From Gorsachius magnificus (lineage: Eukaryota > Chordata > Aves > Pelecaniformes > Ardeidae), in the NCBI GenBank assembly GCA_034008185.1, contig CM067082.1, forward strand, positions 157,115,895 to 157,179,894: a stretch of DNA of 64,000 bases, in the 5' to 3' direction. Both the position numbers and the translations under genes were made by a program. This document shows positions 1 through 12,182 of this stretch, in pieces; within the stretch, counting starts at the first letter, position 1, and the number at the start of each line of letters is the position of its first letter. The notes beneath the pieces were generated by a model. The model did no database searches and was not told the origin of the DNA. It saw only the letters and a program-made list of their open reading frames with translations.

Positions 1-2187
1 ACCAGATTCATTGTGAAATCGCCACTTTCTTTTAGACATGATATCCGTCTAAAAACAGATGCTTCTTCCAAAACCAACCAGTTTGAACTTTGTTGTGTTT
101 GTTTCTTCATGCAGGTGTCAGAGCTTCCACAAAGACACTCATAGCTATTTATCTTCAAACATTACAATACTGTGCTTAACCTTACTGCCTATTTTGGACT
201 ACTACCGAATCCAACTTGCAGCACACAAAATAGCATAAAATAATCATTAAATAGTAAAGTCATAATGTTCTGATTAAGACACCAACCATGTACTATTCAC
301 ACTGAGTTCTGCAACAGCTGAAGTTAAGCAACATCTCAAATGTGCTCCAAATCTCTTATTTCAGTTGTCTAAAGACAGCACTTGGTGGCTAATTTTTTAA
401 TATACACAGGCTTAAGTGCCCGATTGAGATTACCACAAATAGTCTCATAGTGTCTCCAGTTCTTGCACCACCACACTCTGCAGACAAAGCTCAGCAGTTC
501 AGTGTTGCTCAATGCTGCTCATTTTTTCCTCAAAATGTTATTTAGACCTAAAGGCAGGGATTATTCCATGTCAGTTTAAAAGCAGTGCAGTTTTATAACA
601 CAAATACGGAAGCCCTTTTTCTACAGCCATTTCCCTGACTCCATCCACACCACAGACCCAATCCTTACTGCTACGTGTAGCTGGGAAGTACGTTCTTGTG
701 AAGGAAAGGGCAACTATAAAGCCCTTAACTACACACGCTTTGTATGCAAAAAGCAGCCTCAAGAGACAACTTTCACGCACACAGAAAGGAGTGCAATCCA
801 CTTAAAATAAAGATTACTTTGCAGCTGTCTCCTGACAACTCTACGAAACGGGCTCCAGCCCAGCAGCCCACCTGCCATATTCAACATTTCCTTTGAAAAG
901 AACTGGAAAAGCTGAACTGTGGTTATGTTTGCTGTAGCACAGCAAAACAGGCTGGTCCAGGATTGGCAAAATTAACTCAACTTCCAGCATTTTTCATTTA
1001 TGCATATTCCAGGACATCTAATACAAATGTGACTGCTATACCTTGCCCTTCAGTGGGGACATCAATTTGCATCTCCTTCCCCTAACTGAATAGAATTGAA
1101 TTGTTTAGGTTGGAAAAGACCTTTAAGCTCCCCCAGCCCAACCGTTCCCCTAATCCTGCCATCCCACCACTAAACCCTGGCCCTCAGCACCGCCTCTGCC
1201 CAGCTTTTAAATACCTCCTGGGATGGGGACTCAACCCCTTCTCTAGCCTTCCAGTGCCTGACAGCCCTTTGGGGAAGGAATTGTTCCCCAGGGCCAACCT
1301 CACCCTGCCCTGGCACAACTTGAGGCCGGTGCCCCTCGTCCCATCGCCCCTTCCCTGGGAGCAGAGCCCGACCCCCCCGGCTCCCCCCTCCTCTCAGGCA
1401 GTTGTAGGGAGCCATGAGGGCTCCCCTCAGCCTCCTCTGCTCCAGGCTGAACACCCCCAGGTCCCTCAGCTGCTCCCCATCAGCCTGGGCTCCAGACCCT
1501 TCACCAGCTTTGTAATTCATGGCTCTCAGGAAAGCCAAATCAGCAGGTGGAGATGCTCAACTCACTGTTGGGTAAGCAGGCTTCCTAGTCACTGCAGTTA
1601 ACTTCCTGAAGTTTGACGGGATTCAGGAAGACCTTTCTCAATATCTCTGTCCCACACCAAGCTTTTCTTTACTTTTTTGAGGGTTGAACAATTTCTGGGC
1701 ACTATGTGTGTATGTACATTATCTACTAATGTGGGGTCCTTCGTCGCGCTACAATACATACGTCTGGTCCCAGCCAGGTTTATTATAGAGTGTGAATTAG
1801 GGCAGCATGGCTCATGTGGAAGCTGCTGACCACAGTGGTTGCCTATTCTCTCAAAACTTACAGGCTGTTAATATTTTAGAGATCTCTACCATTTCTGTCA
1901 GTTGTGGCTGAAACTCATAAGGGCTTGAAAAGTTATTTGAAGGAGAGAGGACAGGTATATGTATACAAACAACTTCACCGGGGTGAAAAAAATGTCACAG
2001 AGAAGGGAGGACAGAAACACAAAAACATCTTCCAACAATAACTAGATCCACAAAAGGCTTAAACTTTCACTGAAAGTCAACAGTTTAGTTTCCTAAAGAC
2101 CTCTGTGGATCAGCTCCATAAATTTCAGGGATCAATGATACAATCCCACAACCATTGCTTAGCTCAGGGGATGCTACAGCACCGTAC
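1..2187 (-). other. SNAP47: SNAP47 intron sequence (left part)
   Basis: The next SNAP47 coding exon (the region after ADR in human) is not found here, so this is intron running off the left edge. It contains one CR1 copy (about 1092-1530). Otherwise I see only AT-rich unique sequence. Confidence 0.75.
1092..1530 (-). mobile_element. CR1 LINE 3' fragment
   Basis: Read on the minus strand this is the 3' end of an avian CR1: the GEEQLRDLGVFSLEQRRLRG-type segment, the conserved block ending GTTGTGCCAGGGC, then the terminal AAAGGTCTTTTCCAACCTAAAC. It shares a stretch of about 140 bases, near-identical to the eye, with the CR1 at 14.7 kb, so it is a young subfamily. Open frames over it on both strands belong to the repeat. 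Confidence 0.93.
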
Positions 2188-2743
2188 CTGTCTGCTACAT
2201 CCATATCCCCTTCGATCTTGTTGAGTCCTCTCATGATGTTATCAAACTGCTCGCCCTGGTAATGCAGCACTTTTGCTGTGTCCTCCAGTCGTTTCTGTGA
2301 TCCCATCAATAACCCGGTCAGTTCTTTTCCTTTTGTTGACTGCAAAGCTGCTGCTTCTGCTCCAGCGCCTTGGCTTGACAGCAACTGCTCCCTCCAGAAG
2401 TGCTCAAGGATGTTGAACACCACATTTCTGTTGGGTTGCAGAGAACTGAACCAATGCTTGGTGTTCTTCTCTAAGATGGTAAGGGAGCTGAAGATTAAAT
2501 TTGAAGATTCCTTCTTGATCTCGCTGATACTAGAAAGATGGAAGTTGACCAAAAGTTCCCCAGTCTTGTCAGCTGTAAATTTGATCGCAACAGGAGTCAG
2601 GGAGAGTCTGCCAGAGACCCATTGTTTGCTGGTGTCCAAGTAGTAAGAACAAGGCCAGCTATGGATACGTATGTCTTCGTTCATCAGCTCGCCGTTCAGA
2701 TCCTCTTCCACAAAAGCAACACTCTCAAAGCCAGAAGGAGAAA
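2188..2743 (-). CDS. SNAP47: SNAP47 exon: PH-like region and first t-SNARE helix
   Basis: Acceptor AG at 2744-2745 is preceded by a pyrimidine-rich tract. The donor GT follows base 2188 (GCAGACAG then gtacgg). The frame is open through the whole exon and ends in phase 2 after codon GAC. The Met equivalent to the human start (MNEDIRIH here) is at 2684-2682. Without the upstream exon, translation would start there. The open frame continues past the donor to about 2085, but that stretch loses similarity to SNAP47 and is intron. Confidence 0.95.
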
Positions 2744-5700
2744 CTAGAATAAAAGAGAAATTAAAAAAAAAAAAAGAAAAGAATCCTTAGCAATGTATAA
2801 AAGCTGACATTAAAACACACTCATAAATAATTAATCCCATCCACAGCTGGCTTCCTGTACTTTCACTGTAACCTTTCAGGTGTGCACCCAAGACAGATTT
2901 GGAAATAGCTGCAGATGGGTTACAAAATTTGGCAACCATTTCTAACTATCTGAACATTTCCCTCACCATTTCTGAACAGGACTGTCAATATTATTGCCCA
3001 CTCCATAAGAACGCTGCCTCCCCTTTTTATAATGTTCTCATGTTTCAGCACATGATTTATAACAGCGCAAACTTCAAAATACTATTGCATTAATGCCCTG
3101 GATATTTAATACCTGGTGTGCTCTTAAGTGGTTTGGGCAGGGGAGGTGCTTTATAATAAGTCTGTATGTTCACATGCATAAGTTCATGTTTTTGGGTGGA
3201 GGTGAACCTACAAAAAACAGAACCATGCAAATCTTTTAATAACTTTCACGTAGCCCTTTTCACTGAAAAGTGATCACGTGAAAAGTTTTCTATTCACCAC
3301 CCATCACCATAAGCAACTTCCCATAGACCAACAGATACTGAAGAAAATTCAGAATATATCAAAATGCAAGCTTGTAAATATATATCTACAACAATCACAA
3401 TAAATAGCCGGTCCTTCCCCTTCCGCTCTGAGCTATCAACACCCAGATATGGTGCAAACACACCTCGAACATCTATCCAACATATTCAGCAGTGCAGCTG
3501 AAACCACATCCACCACTGGCCGGAACTCACAATCATTAAAGAGCTGAAACACATAGCCAGAAATGGATAAATATTCTTCAGAAATCATGACTATCTCAGA
3601 CCACCACTCTTGGTCTCAGGAGAGACTTGCAGAAATACTTGCCTTACAAAACTCAAGTGGATTCTAGAACTTCTGGTAGAACAACATAGCCCAAAGAACC
3701 CCACCCAAATCTGTAGTATTTCTTCTGCGAAATATTCGTTATTTCTCAGCTACTATCAAAGATGTTTGGAAATAGGAGTTTGGGAAGAACTGTGCTGCTG
3801 GGAAACCCCAGACTGACCCAAGTAGAAATTAGGACAAGAAAAATGCCATAGTGGTATTGGAAGGGGTGTTGCTGGCCTGGTACGTAGAGCAAGTCCGCAG
3901 ATATGACAGCGGAGCAAGCGGTAGCGGAACCGGCAGAGGCTTAAAAAGAGCCAGCAGAACCAACTGGTCAATTCAGCAAGAAGGGACACAACGTTCAGGG
4001 CAATGGTGATTTCATTGCACCTCTGTGACAGGCCACATTTCCCTTGGAGCCCGTGACGCTACTTGATGACATAATATTAATCCTAGAAGACTTGCTCACC
4101 GGTATCTGGAATCCCAAGGAAACACAGAGCTGTCATATGCCTCAGGCCTGGCTTGCTTACATCAAAACAATGTTAAATTTGGAACGGTAAATTAAATGAA
4201 ACACATCTGGAGTGGCATCTCTCCACAATTCCAAAGACCCAAGGGTCAGACTGTTACCTGTAACATCTTCACAACGCCACCATTTTCAGCACGTACACCG
4301 AAGACCAATTACGTTGCACAACTAAGTTCTTTGTGAGCACCTATTATGTAATGGTGATTTAATTGCTCACACATTCATTATCTTCTCAAAGCCTTTGATG
4401 TATCATAGCATAATTTACAGATTAGTACCCTAACATTATCTCAAGGTGTTCTGCTACTTGTCTGGCACAATACACGCAAAGAGCTCCATCACAAAATCCC
4501 CAGTTAAGTTAGACGCTGACACTAATTACACCGTTTTATTTCAGTACGATCCTCTCCCCTGAAGGAAATGTCTAGGAATCCTAATGCAAATAGAAAAAGC
4601 TAACAGTCCTTTTTCAGGTAGCACTGGTGTGAATTCCTCGTGCCTTCAGACTGCTGCATCATTAATATCCCTTAAACAGAGCTCTCCAACTCCGCGTCCA
4701 GTTCCAATGACGACTTCTATTAAATATGTATTCAAAACTTCAGTATTACTGAGATAACGACCACTCACAGCATGTCACGTTCCACAAAAATCTTTATTTT
4801 GATTTTCATACCTTACTTACAAAGCAGCTGGAGTTTGAAGCTAAACTTCTCAATCCGTTTAGTCCTAATAAAACTGTAACCCAGGGAGCGGGTCCAGAGG
4901 AGGGCTACTAAAATGCTCCAAGGGCTGGAGCACCTCTCTTATGAGGACAGGCTGAGGGAGTTGGGCTTGTTCAGCCTGGAGCAGAGGGGGCTGCGGGGAG
5001 ACCTGATTACGGCCTTTCAGTATCTAAAGGGGGCCTATAGGAAAGATGGGGACAATCTTTTTAGTAGGGCCAGCTGTGACAGGACAAGGGGTAATGGTTT
5101 TAAACTAAACCAGGGTAGGTTTAGACTGGATCTAAGGAAGAAATTCTTTACAACGAGGGTGGTAAAACACTGGAACAGGTTGCCCAGAGAGGTGGTGGAG
5201 GCCCCATCCCTGGGAACATTCCAGGCCAGGTTGGATGGGGCTCTGAGCAACCTGATCTAGTTAGTGGTGTCCCTGCTCACTGCAGGGGGGTTGGACTAGA
5301 TGACCTCCAGGGGTCCCTTCCAACCCAAAACATTCTATGATTCTATGAGAAGTCTTCTCTCTCTGAAGTTTACTATGGGCCAAAGAGAGGGGAGAGAAGC
5401 CCATAATAACCTGATTTAAGTGAGTAGCTATAGCCCACAAAACAACGATAAGTTCTAGGAAATACGACTGCTAACAGCTTTATCTATCCTTTGCTACATA
5501 AATTCAGAATTTGGAGAAAAAGCTAAAAACTCGGCCTCATTTCCTCCACCTGGAAAAGGTGTAGTCCTCTAATGCAGCGAGGTTAGAGCGGACAGATCTG
5601 ATAAAGACAGCAGGTTTTTTTTCCAGACTGACTGGGCTTTGTGAGCAGCCAATTATTCTAATTTCCATTTAAAAGTTATTTTCTTTCTGATACACAGAAG

Positions 5701-6910
5701 AAAATAAAATTATTCACAAAGAAACTGAGAGAAGAAAAGTACTTTTTAACCACCAGTCAAACGGGACTGCAAAGAAACAAAACATCAGCAGTGGGATTCC
5801 CGAGCAGGCTTTTACAGGATAATTTGGAAAAGGTTTCTAATATGGATACACAATTATGTGCTAATAACGGTATGCTTTCTGCTACCACAACTGACAACTA
5901 CACCAGTTTAAAACAACAGCCTAAGTTACATTAGTGCTGAAATCAATGCCAGTTGAAACTAAATCACGTTATAGCTTGATTAATGAGGATTGACAAATTA
6001 CAGATCCAGATTCGGTTTAAATGTTTGAAACTGCCTAGGCTTGAAGTAAATACGATAGTAAACAGACTATAAACAAAACTAAACATCTTTTATTACACCT
6101 TCAAACTCCTCATACCCTATAGGTATCGGGAAGGAAAATTTACTGAAAGAGCTGCCAGCAGACTCAGAGGGGAAAAAAAAAAAAAAAAAAATTTAAAAAG
6201 TCCATCAGCAGTCTCCCCGTCTCTCAAACCAGCGCGTCAAACTCAGGAATGGAATAGATCTCAGCTCGTACAAAGAAGCTGACATCCCCTTCCCCCAGCC
6301 AGTACAAATCTCTGCTACTTTTACCAGTTTCTGAAAATCTCAGCAATATATGAACACTGCTCACAACAAGCAGCTGCCCCGAGATGTTGTTTTCTAAATA
6401 ATATATATAAATAATGATGAAACCAAGACATTGAAAGATTATACGCCTTGCAGAAGATCACAAGGGAACGCTGGAACCAAACACGGGTTTCTCAATGCTC
6501 ACTGCTGGGACACGCACCGCAGAACGTAATGTCATCCGAAAAACAACTCCTAATCCTTGCTAACAGCAACAGCCACCTTCAACCAGGCACAGTGGTACCA
6601 GGGAGGCTAGGAGAAACTGTAAACAAGCAAATGACTCTAAAACTTTCATAAAACCTCAGCCTAGAGCCCATTTCACACGCCACAAGTTCTCTCCAACCAC
6701 CACAAGCTCCCCATCAAGACAGCATTTTCTCTCAAGCCTGCTCTCTGCCATTAAAGTTGTGAAAATGTTAATGTCTGATGCAGTCTCACAACTGTGTCAT
6801 GAAAAGAAAAAGATCTTCCTAAACTATATCTCAAGCTTCTTACCTCTAGCTGTAGACGCAGAACTCTCAGGCAGCCTTTTGGGGGCTGCTGTCATTACAG
6901 AACCGTCCAT
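2188..6910 (-). CDS. SNAP47: SNAP47 (synaptosomal-associated protein 47), 5' coding part
   Basis: SNAP47 is a SNAP-25-family SNARE without the palmitoylated cysteine cluster. It acts on intracellular membranes and in synaptic exocytosis. The exon at 2188-2743 encodes the N-terminal PH-like region: [11 protein letters not shown], then [13 protein letters not shown] and [15 protein letters not shown]. The first t-SNARE helix follows ([19 protein letters not shown] to DMDVADR). These blocks match human SNAP47, where the order is the same. A second exon at 6844-6910 joins in phase and adds residues upstream of the human-like Met at 2684. Everything after DMDVAD (linker and second SNARE helix) lies beyond the left edge, so the gene is partial here. 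A 5' noncoding exon probably lies in the CpG island, ending at a donor at 11602. Identity is secure; the extended start is less so. Confidence 0.93.
2744..6843 (-). other. SNAP47: SNAP47 intron between the two coding exons
   Basis: AT-rich intron. It contains a CR1 copy at 4880-5350 and an A19 tract at 6173-6191. No other exon-like segment was recognised. Confidence 0.7.
4880..5350 (+). mobile_element. CR1 LINE 3' fragment
   Basis: Starts in the region encoding the end of ORF2 ([19 protein letters not shown], here from about 4900). It runs through the conserved [12 protein letters not shown] segment and the 3' UTR block (GGGTCCCTTCCAACCC) and ends in ATTCTATGATTCTATGA at 5332-5348. Plus orientation, opposite to SNAP47. 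Confidence 0.96.
6844..6910 (-). CDS. SNAP47: Probable upstream coding exon of SNAP47 (N-terminal extension)
   Basis: On the minus strand the acceptor (ctacctacag) is followed directly by ATG at 6910-6908, then 22 codons beginning [15 protein letters not shown] and a strong donor (CTAGAG then gtaag) after 6844. It ends in phase 1. The next exon at 2743 needs exactly one base from the previous exon to stay open, so the join reads through [16 protein letters not shown] into the known SNAP47 start. That adds 42 residues before the human-like Met. The frame is also open upstream of the acceptor, so the true 5' border may differ. Supported by phase and splice sites only; no homology was recognised. 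Confidence 0.5.
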
Positions 6911-8280
6911 CTGTAGGTAGAATCTTTTTCCTGAGTATCTCTTCCTCTTCAAAGTCCAAAAGAGCAAGTAAAAAAACCAAAAGCTAATGCAAAAAATTCT
7001 AGTATGCCCGTTACCACAAGGAAAAATAGATGAAGAACAGAGAACATATATTTAACCCCGGATCTAAGAGTAAAACAAGTCCTCCCAGTCCAGGAGAAGA
7101 AACGAAGCAGTCACTTGACCCGTGTACATATACGTGTGCGTGCCTTGGGTCATATGACTTTTGACTCACCTGAGAGCTTAAAGGCTTTGCCTGATAGTCA
7201 GCTCCTTTCTGTGCCCGAGGCCAGATTTTCCAAGCAAAAACCTATTTGGTAGTTAAATCCATTCATTGTTTCAGCACATTTTTCCACAATCTAATGACAT
7301 TTTAATTAGCGACAGATCTGCACGACCTTTTTTTTTTTTCCCCCCTTCTCTCTCTCAGAGAAGAAATTTAAACCTTGTAGAAATATAGATATATGTAAGG
7401 ATAACCAAGATTGATTTTATTCAACAATGAAAACAGTCATCAATGGTACAGAACATAGCTACTATTTATGAACATTCACCAGCATACTATAATTTAACAC
7501 AAGGCTTCAAGGAGTTGGATTAAAATACATGAGAAATTTTACTAACATGGGAGAAACAAAAGAAGAAACGGTCACAACTATTAGAAGTTAGCTGGAAAAA
7601 GGCATTAAATATGTACTTCACCCATGACACTCATGGATTGCGTCGTATAATGTCAGGCTTTAACCTGCGATTACAGTTTTTGAGCAGCTAAAACCTGTCG
7701 TTATCCTATTACTTTTGTAACTATTCTCCTCGAATCAATATTAATGAAACTTCTTGGTCTCATCTACTGGCAGCCTTTTATAGAACAGAAACTTGCCTCT
7801 GCTTCTCTCTTATTAGCTTGTACAGCACCTACATAGAGGATGCCCCACCATACTTGAGCTCTGCAAGCAATGTTCAATACACCAACTTCATCTCTGATGT
7901 AAACAGTGAGCTCACCGCGGAAGACCAAATAGCTCAGCTACTGTCCTTCAGAATTAAAGATTTCCCCCCGCACCTCCCATATTTCCTAAACTTTTGACAA
8001 CCACACTTCAGAAACGCTGAGCTAGAGGCCTTCTGCCACTTACACAGCTGGTTTACTACACGGAACTACTACTCAAAATTCAGAATCTCTCTCCTCTCTT
8101 TCTCCCATGACTTTTTTTTCACTCCCCCTCTTGAAGTTCAGCATTATGTCACTCCCATTCTATTCCTCCTAAAACACGGCTAGAAGTTCCTTGCATAAAG
8201 AGACGTGGAATATCCATCGTTTTGTAAAACACACTGAAAAAAGCCTTACCTGCAATAAAATGTACCATTCCAGTATTCCC

Positions 8281-8306
8281 AAAAAAAAAAAAAAAAAAAA
8301 AAAAAA
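8281..8306 (+). repeat. Poly(A) homopolymer, 26 bases
   Basis: Uninterrupted A26. No adjacent retrotransposon body was recognised on either side. Confidence 0.95.
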
Positions 8307-10239
8307 CACACCACACCAATAACGAACAGATGCAAGTCCTTTAGAATACCATGCAAAGAACTCAGCTGGCAGAAAAGAAAAAAAAACAACCATAAAACTT
8401 GAAGTTACTTTAAGTTATTTTAAATTAACTGGGGAACTTTTGGTTAACTTTAAATTACTTGTAAATACAGTCAAGAACAGGTTCATAAACTTGAGAGGGT
8501 TACAGTCCTTAAACCACTTCCCTGTATGCAGTGGAAGAGGAAGAGACATCTAAATGGTTTCACAACAAATTCCTTCCTAATTTTTAAAGAAACCTGTGTT
8601 TGCCTACGCATTTATCTACAGAAGGGATGACACAAGCAGCCTCTCCCAATCTGGGCTCCCCAAAATCAACACATTATCCACATCCTGTAAATCACCTCTT
8701 TTTTTAGCAGTTTGTCTTTTTGACACATCTTGCCCCCAAACCAAGCACAGTATCATACAGAACTACACACAGCAGCACAGAGCAAGAACTGGGATTAGCA
8801 GCAAGGAGATATGGATTATATTTCTGGCAGCGTCACCACAACATTGTATAAATTCTTTAGCTAACACATAACTCCGTGGCTGCTTCTATAAAAAGGAGGT
8901 GACTCACCTTCTCTTGTGAAGTGCTTTGAGATCACTCAATGAAATGTAAGCATTACTAATTGCCCCAGGTGCGAGGAGATGCTCATAGACTGAGAGAAGG
9001 TGCTGTCAGCTCACGAGCAGAACGCCGTCCCTTTGCAATGCATCTACCTCCAGAGCCTCCAAAACTTAGTCACAGATTCTTCACCTCTGCCCTTGCTAAT
9101 TATCTGCAGAACATTTCTGCATACGTTTCTAATGTGTTGGTGTTTCTTTACTTTTTGTCCTCCTCCAGGTTTCCATAGGGTCATTATCTTTGGCAGTTTG
9201 TTCCCAAAGCTACCATCTGGCAAATGATGAGTTTAACCCTCAAAATAAAAATGTTTATTAGGCCTGTCAAGTGACTCTTCCCTCTTTTTTAACTAAAGGC
9301 CTAAGATGCAGTTACACCAGGTTTCTAACCCTACAATTCTCAAAATAACACTACAAGACACAAAGTTCTCAGACCCTCCAAGAGGCACAGCAGCCACAGA
9401 CACACAGTACCTCTCTACTACTACGGAGGTACAACTACTACCTCGCTACACAAGAGAAATTCAGCTCCCCTCGTCTCAAAGGATCAACAGATCCCCACTA
9501 AAGAACAGCTTTAGACTGAGGGGCTTCTCCACATCAACACCTTTCCATCCTTCTATGGAAAAAACCATTTTGATCCCACTCCATTTCTGATACAAAGCAA
9601 CCTGATAGCAGACCAAAGTCCCACCAACATCTCCCAAATACATTTAAGTATGGGACTGCCTCCATTCCTGCCTTTTAACCCACACCAGTCCCTACAGCAG
9701 CCAGGTTAAACCTCATCAGCCTTCCTTTCAATCTTGACCCTGCCTCAACCTCTCCAATCCAAAACACAAAACACACCAAAGCTTCCCAAACTTTGCTCCC
9801 CTGCCCTTCCAGGGTGCCCTGCCCCACCTCAGGAGTGAACCTGCCTCTGCCCCCCTTCTTTCTTCCCACAACTCGCTCCCTTCTCTTTCCCCAGTGACAT
9901 TCCCAAGACTCACTATCCGTTTCCTTACCCCAAGCTAAACAATAAACATTTCCATCCCTTTCTCTTTCTTCTTCCCAGTACAAAGACAGTTTTCCTCCCC
10001 CTCACCCCAAGCACAACACAATCACCTGCTACACCACATCTTTCCCCAGTTCCTGTCCTCTTCCCAATACTAGAAGAGACACATTCTTTCTCTAGTCCTA
10101 CTAGGGAAATCCCTAGGTCAGTTACCCAAAATCCTATTCTCTCCTTCACTGCCAAGCCAGGCTCCATCACAATCGTCATCCCTCCCTCTGCCACAGCTCT
10201 AGGGCAAACTGATCTCTAGAGCTCTCTGATCTCTTCTCC

Positions 10240-10515
10240 CTGGTGTCCAGTGACAGGATGCACGTGAACGGTTCAAAGCTGCGCCGGGGGGGTTTAGACT
10301 GGACATTAGGAAGCATTTCTTTACCAAACAAGGCGGTCAAACCCTGAAACAGGCTTGCTAGAGAGGTGGTTGATGCCCCAAGCCTATCCATGTTTAAGAG
10401 GCATTTGGATAACGCCCTTAACAACACGCTTTAACTTGGTCAGCCCTGAACTGGTCAGACCATTGGACTAGATAAACGCTGTAGGTTCTGTCCAGCTGAA
10501 ATAGTCTATATTCTA
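10240..10515 (+). mobile_element. CR1 LINE 3' fragment, divergent subfamily
   Basis: Contains the CR1 block GGTTTAGACTGGACATTAGGA, then ACCAAACAAGGCGGTCAAAC and AGAGAGGTGGTTGATGCCCC. The ending resembles GGACTAGATAAACGCTGTAG followed by TCTATATTCTATTC. Similar in layout to the other copies but with a different 3' end. Confidence 0.85.
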
Positions 10516-10606
10516 TTCAATCCCCCCATTTCCCCAAGGCCAGACCCATCTCCCACCTTCGTGTCTGTCCTCCCCCTATAGTCAGATATCCAAATCCCCA
10601 TTCCCA

Positions 10607-11390
10607 TAACTCACATAGAATGGCAGGGGTTGGAAGGACCTCCGGAGCTCCCCCAGTGCCACCCCCCTGCCCAAGCAGGCTCACCCAGAGCAGGGGGCAC
10701 AGGACAGCGGCCAGGCGGGGGGCTGAATATCTCCAGAGAAGGAGACTCCACAGCCCCCCTGGGCAGCCTGGGCCAGGGCTCGGGCACCCTCCAAGTCAAG
10801 AGCTCTTCCTCATGTTCAACTGGAACCTCTTCTGCTTCAGTTTGTGCCCACTGCCCTTTGTCCTGGCTCTGGACACCACTGCAAAGAGTCTGGCTCCGTC
10901 TTCTTGACCCCCACCCTTGAGATATTTGTAGGTGTTGGTGAGACCCCCCGCCCCCCCAGCCTTCTCTTCTCCAGGCTGAACAAGCCCAGCTCCCTCAGCT
11001 TTTCCTCATCTTTTTAGCTCTGCTCTGGACTTTCTCCAGGAGTTCCTCATCTTTCTTGAACCAGGGAGCCCAGAACTGGACCCAGTGCTCCAGTGGGGTC
11101 TCCCCAGGGCAGAGCAGAGGGGGAGGAGAACCTCCCTCGCCCTGCTGGCCACACTCCTCTTGATGCACCCCAGGACCCTTCTTGGCACCAAGGGCACCCT
11201 GCTGGCTCATGGGCAGTTTGTCGTCCCCCAGGTCCCTCTCAGCAGAGCTGCTTCCCAGCAGGTCAGCCCCCAGCCTGTACTGGTGCATGGGGTTCGACCT
11301 CCCCAGGGGCAGCACCGACACTTGCCCTTGTTGAACTTCACCAGGTTCCTCTCCGCCCAACCCTCCAGCCTGCCCAGGTTCACACACACA
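10607..11390 (-). mobile_element. CR1 LINE 3' fragment next to the CpG island
   Basis: The minus-strand reading carries degenerate ORF2 C-terminal coding sequence (ERDLGDDKLPMSQQ, then WVQFWAPWFKKDEELLEKVQ) followed by the CR1 3' UTR, ending at the TCCAACCCCTGCCATTCTATG edge at about 10616. Frame breaks make it a dead copy. It lies only about 170 bases from the GC-rich promoter. Confidence 0.92.
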
Positions 11391-11415
11391 CACTCTCACC
11401 CACACCCCCACTCCT
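11384..11415 (+). repeat. CA-rich simple repeat
   Basis: Short (AC)n run passing into CTCACCC/CACACCCC repeats at the 5' end of the adjoining CR1 copy. Confidence 0.7.
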
Positions 11416-11559
11416 TCCCCTAGGCCAACCCCCAACCTCTCCATCCTCATCCTCCTCGCAGGCTTAGGCCAAACCACCCTTCCTACAGCCCTCCCCGGAA
11501 ACTACCAACCCCCACCTGTCCCCTGAACCCCAGCTAGAGCCCCCCAGTCCTCACCTGCC

Positions 11560-12000
11560 CCCCAGTCCCCCCCCCGCGCCCCAGGCCCAGCCCCCACTCA
11601 CCTCCCTCCGCGCAGACCCCCCGCCGCCGCCGCCGCCCGCACCGCCGCCCTGCGCCCCGCCGCTCCTTGGCGAGCCGCGCGCCGGTGCGCTCTCCTTCTC
11701 ACCGCCCCCCCCGGTCCGCACCCGCTGAGCACCGAGGTTCCGGACGCCCCCGGGGACTCTGTCCCTTCCGCCGCCTCCGCCGCCGCTCGCCCTGGGGTCC
11801 TGCCCCGCGGCGGGGCGGGGGTGAGTATCCGTCCCCCGCTGTCCTCTCCGCTCCCACGGGCTGCGGGTGAGAGGGAGGACCGAGAGCCCAACGCGGAGTC
11901 GGCGTGTGCGACGCCCTGTGGCGTCCGGGTCCCCCCTTGGAGCTCCCTGAGGGGGGAACCGCCTCATGGCGGCCCCCCCCCCCCCCTCCCCGAGGGCCCT
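11560..12000. promoter_or_regulatory. CpG-island divergent promoter of SNAP47 and JMJD4
   Basis: Very GC- and CpG-rich (runs of GCCGCCGCC, CGCGCGCC, CCGCGGCGGGGCGGG) in an otherwise AT-rich neighbourhood. It contains an ETS-like TTCCGG, GC boxes and a YY1-like CATGGCGGC at about 11965. It has no TATA-like element I would trust. It sits between the minus-strand SNAP47 and the plus-strand JMJD4. A good minus-strand donor (GGAG then gtgagt) ends at 11602 and a good plus-strand donor (GGGG then gtgagt) ends at 11820. Both presumed noncoding first exons therefore lie in or next to a 220-bp core. Transcription starts cannot be placed from sequence alone. Confidence 0.8.
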
Positions 12001-12148
12001 CCCCCTTCCCCCGGTGTCTCCCCTCTCTTGAAGCCCATCCCTGCAGGGCATGTGGCCTCAGTTGCCCCCAGGCCTCCTTCCTCCCCCTCTGTGCTCAGTT
12101 TCCCCCTCACTTCCCCAGACACCTCCCCTTTATTCACTATTTACCTTT

Positions 12149-12182
<34 letters not shown>

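Larger units (their letters stand above)
6911..11601 (-). other. SNAP47: SNAP47 first intron
   Basis: Presumed intron between the CpG-island exon and the exon at 6844-6910. It holds an A26 tract at 8281-8306, a pyrimidine-rich unique stretch at 9.6-10.2 kb and two CR1 fragments. No further coding exon is visible. Confidence 0.6.

Noticed and set aside
2085..2187. Continuation of the SNAP47 open frame past the donor
   Set aside because: Similarity to SNAP47 stops exactly at the ADR codon, where a GT donor lies; the remainder is intron read-through.
11551..12051. Long minus-strand open frame (166 codons) and overlapping plus frames in the CpG island
   Set aside because: Stop codons are rare in very GC-rich DNA on every frame; the translations are low-complexity Gly/Arg/Pro and match nothing. 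It is the promoter region.
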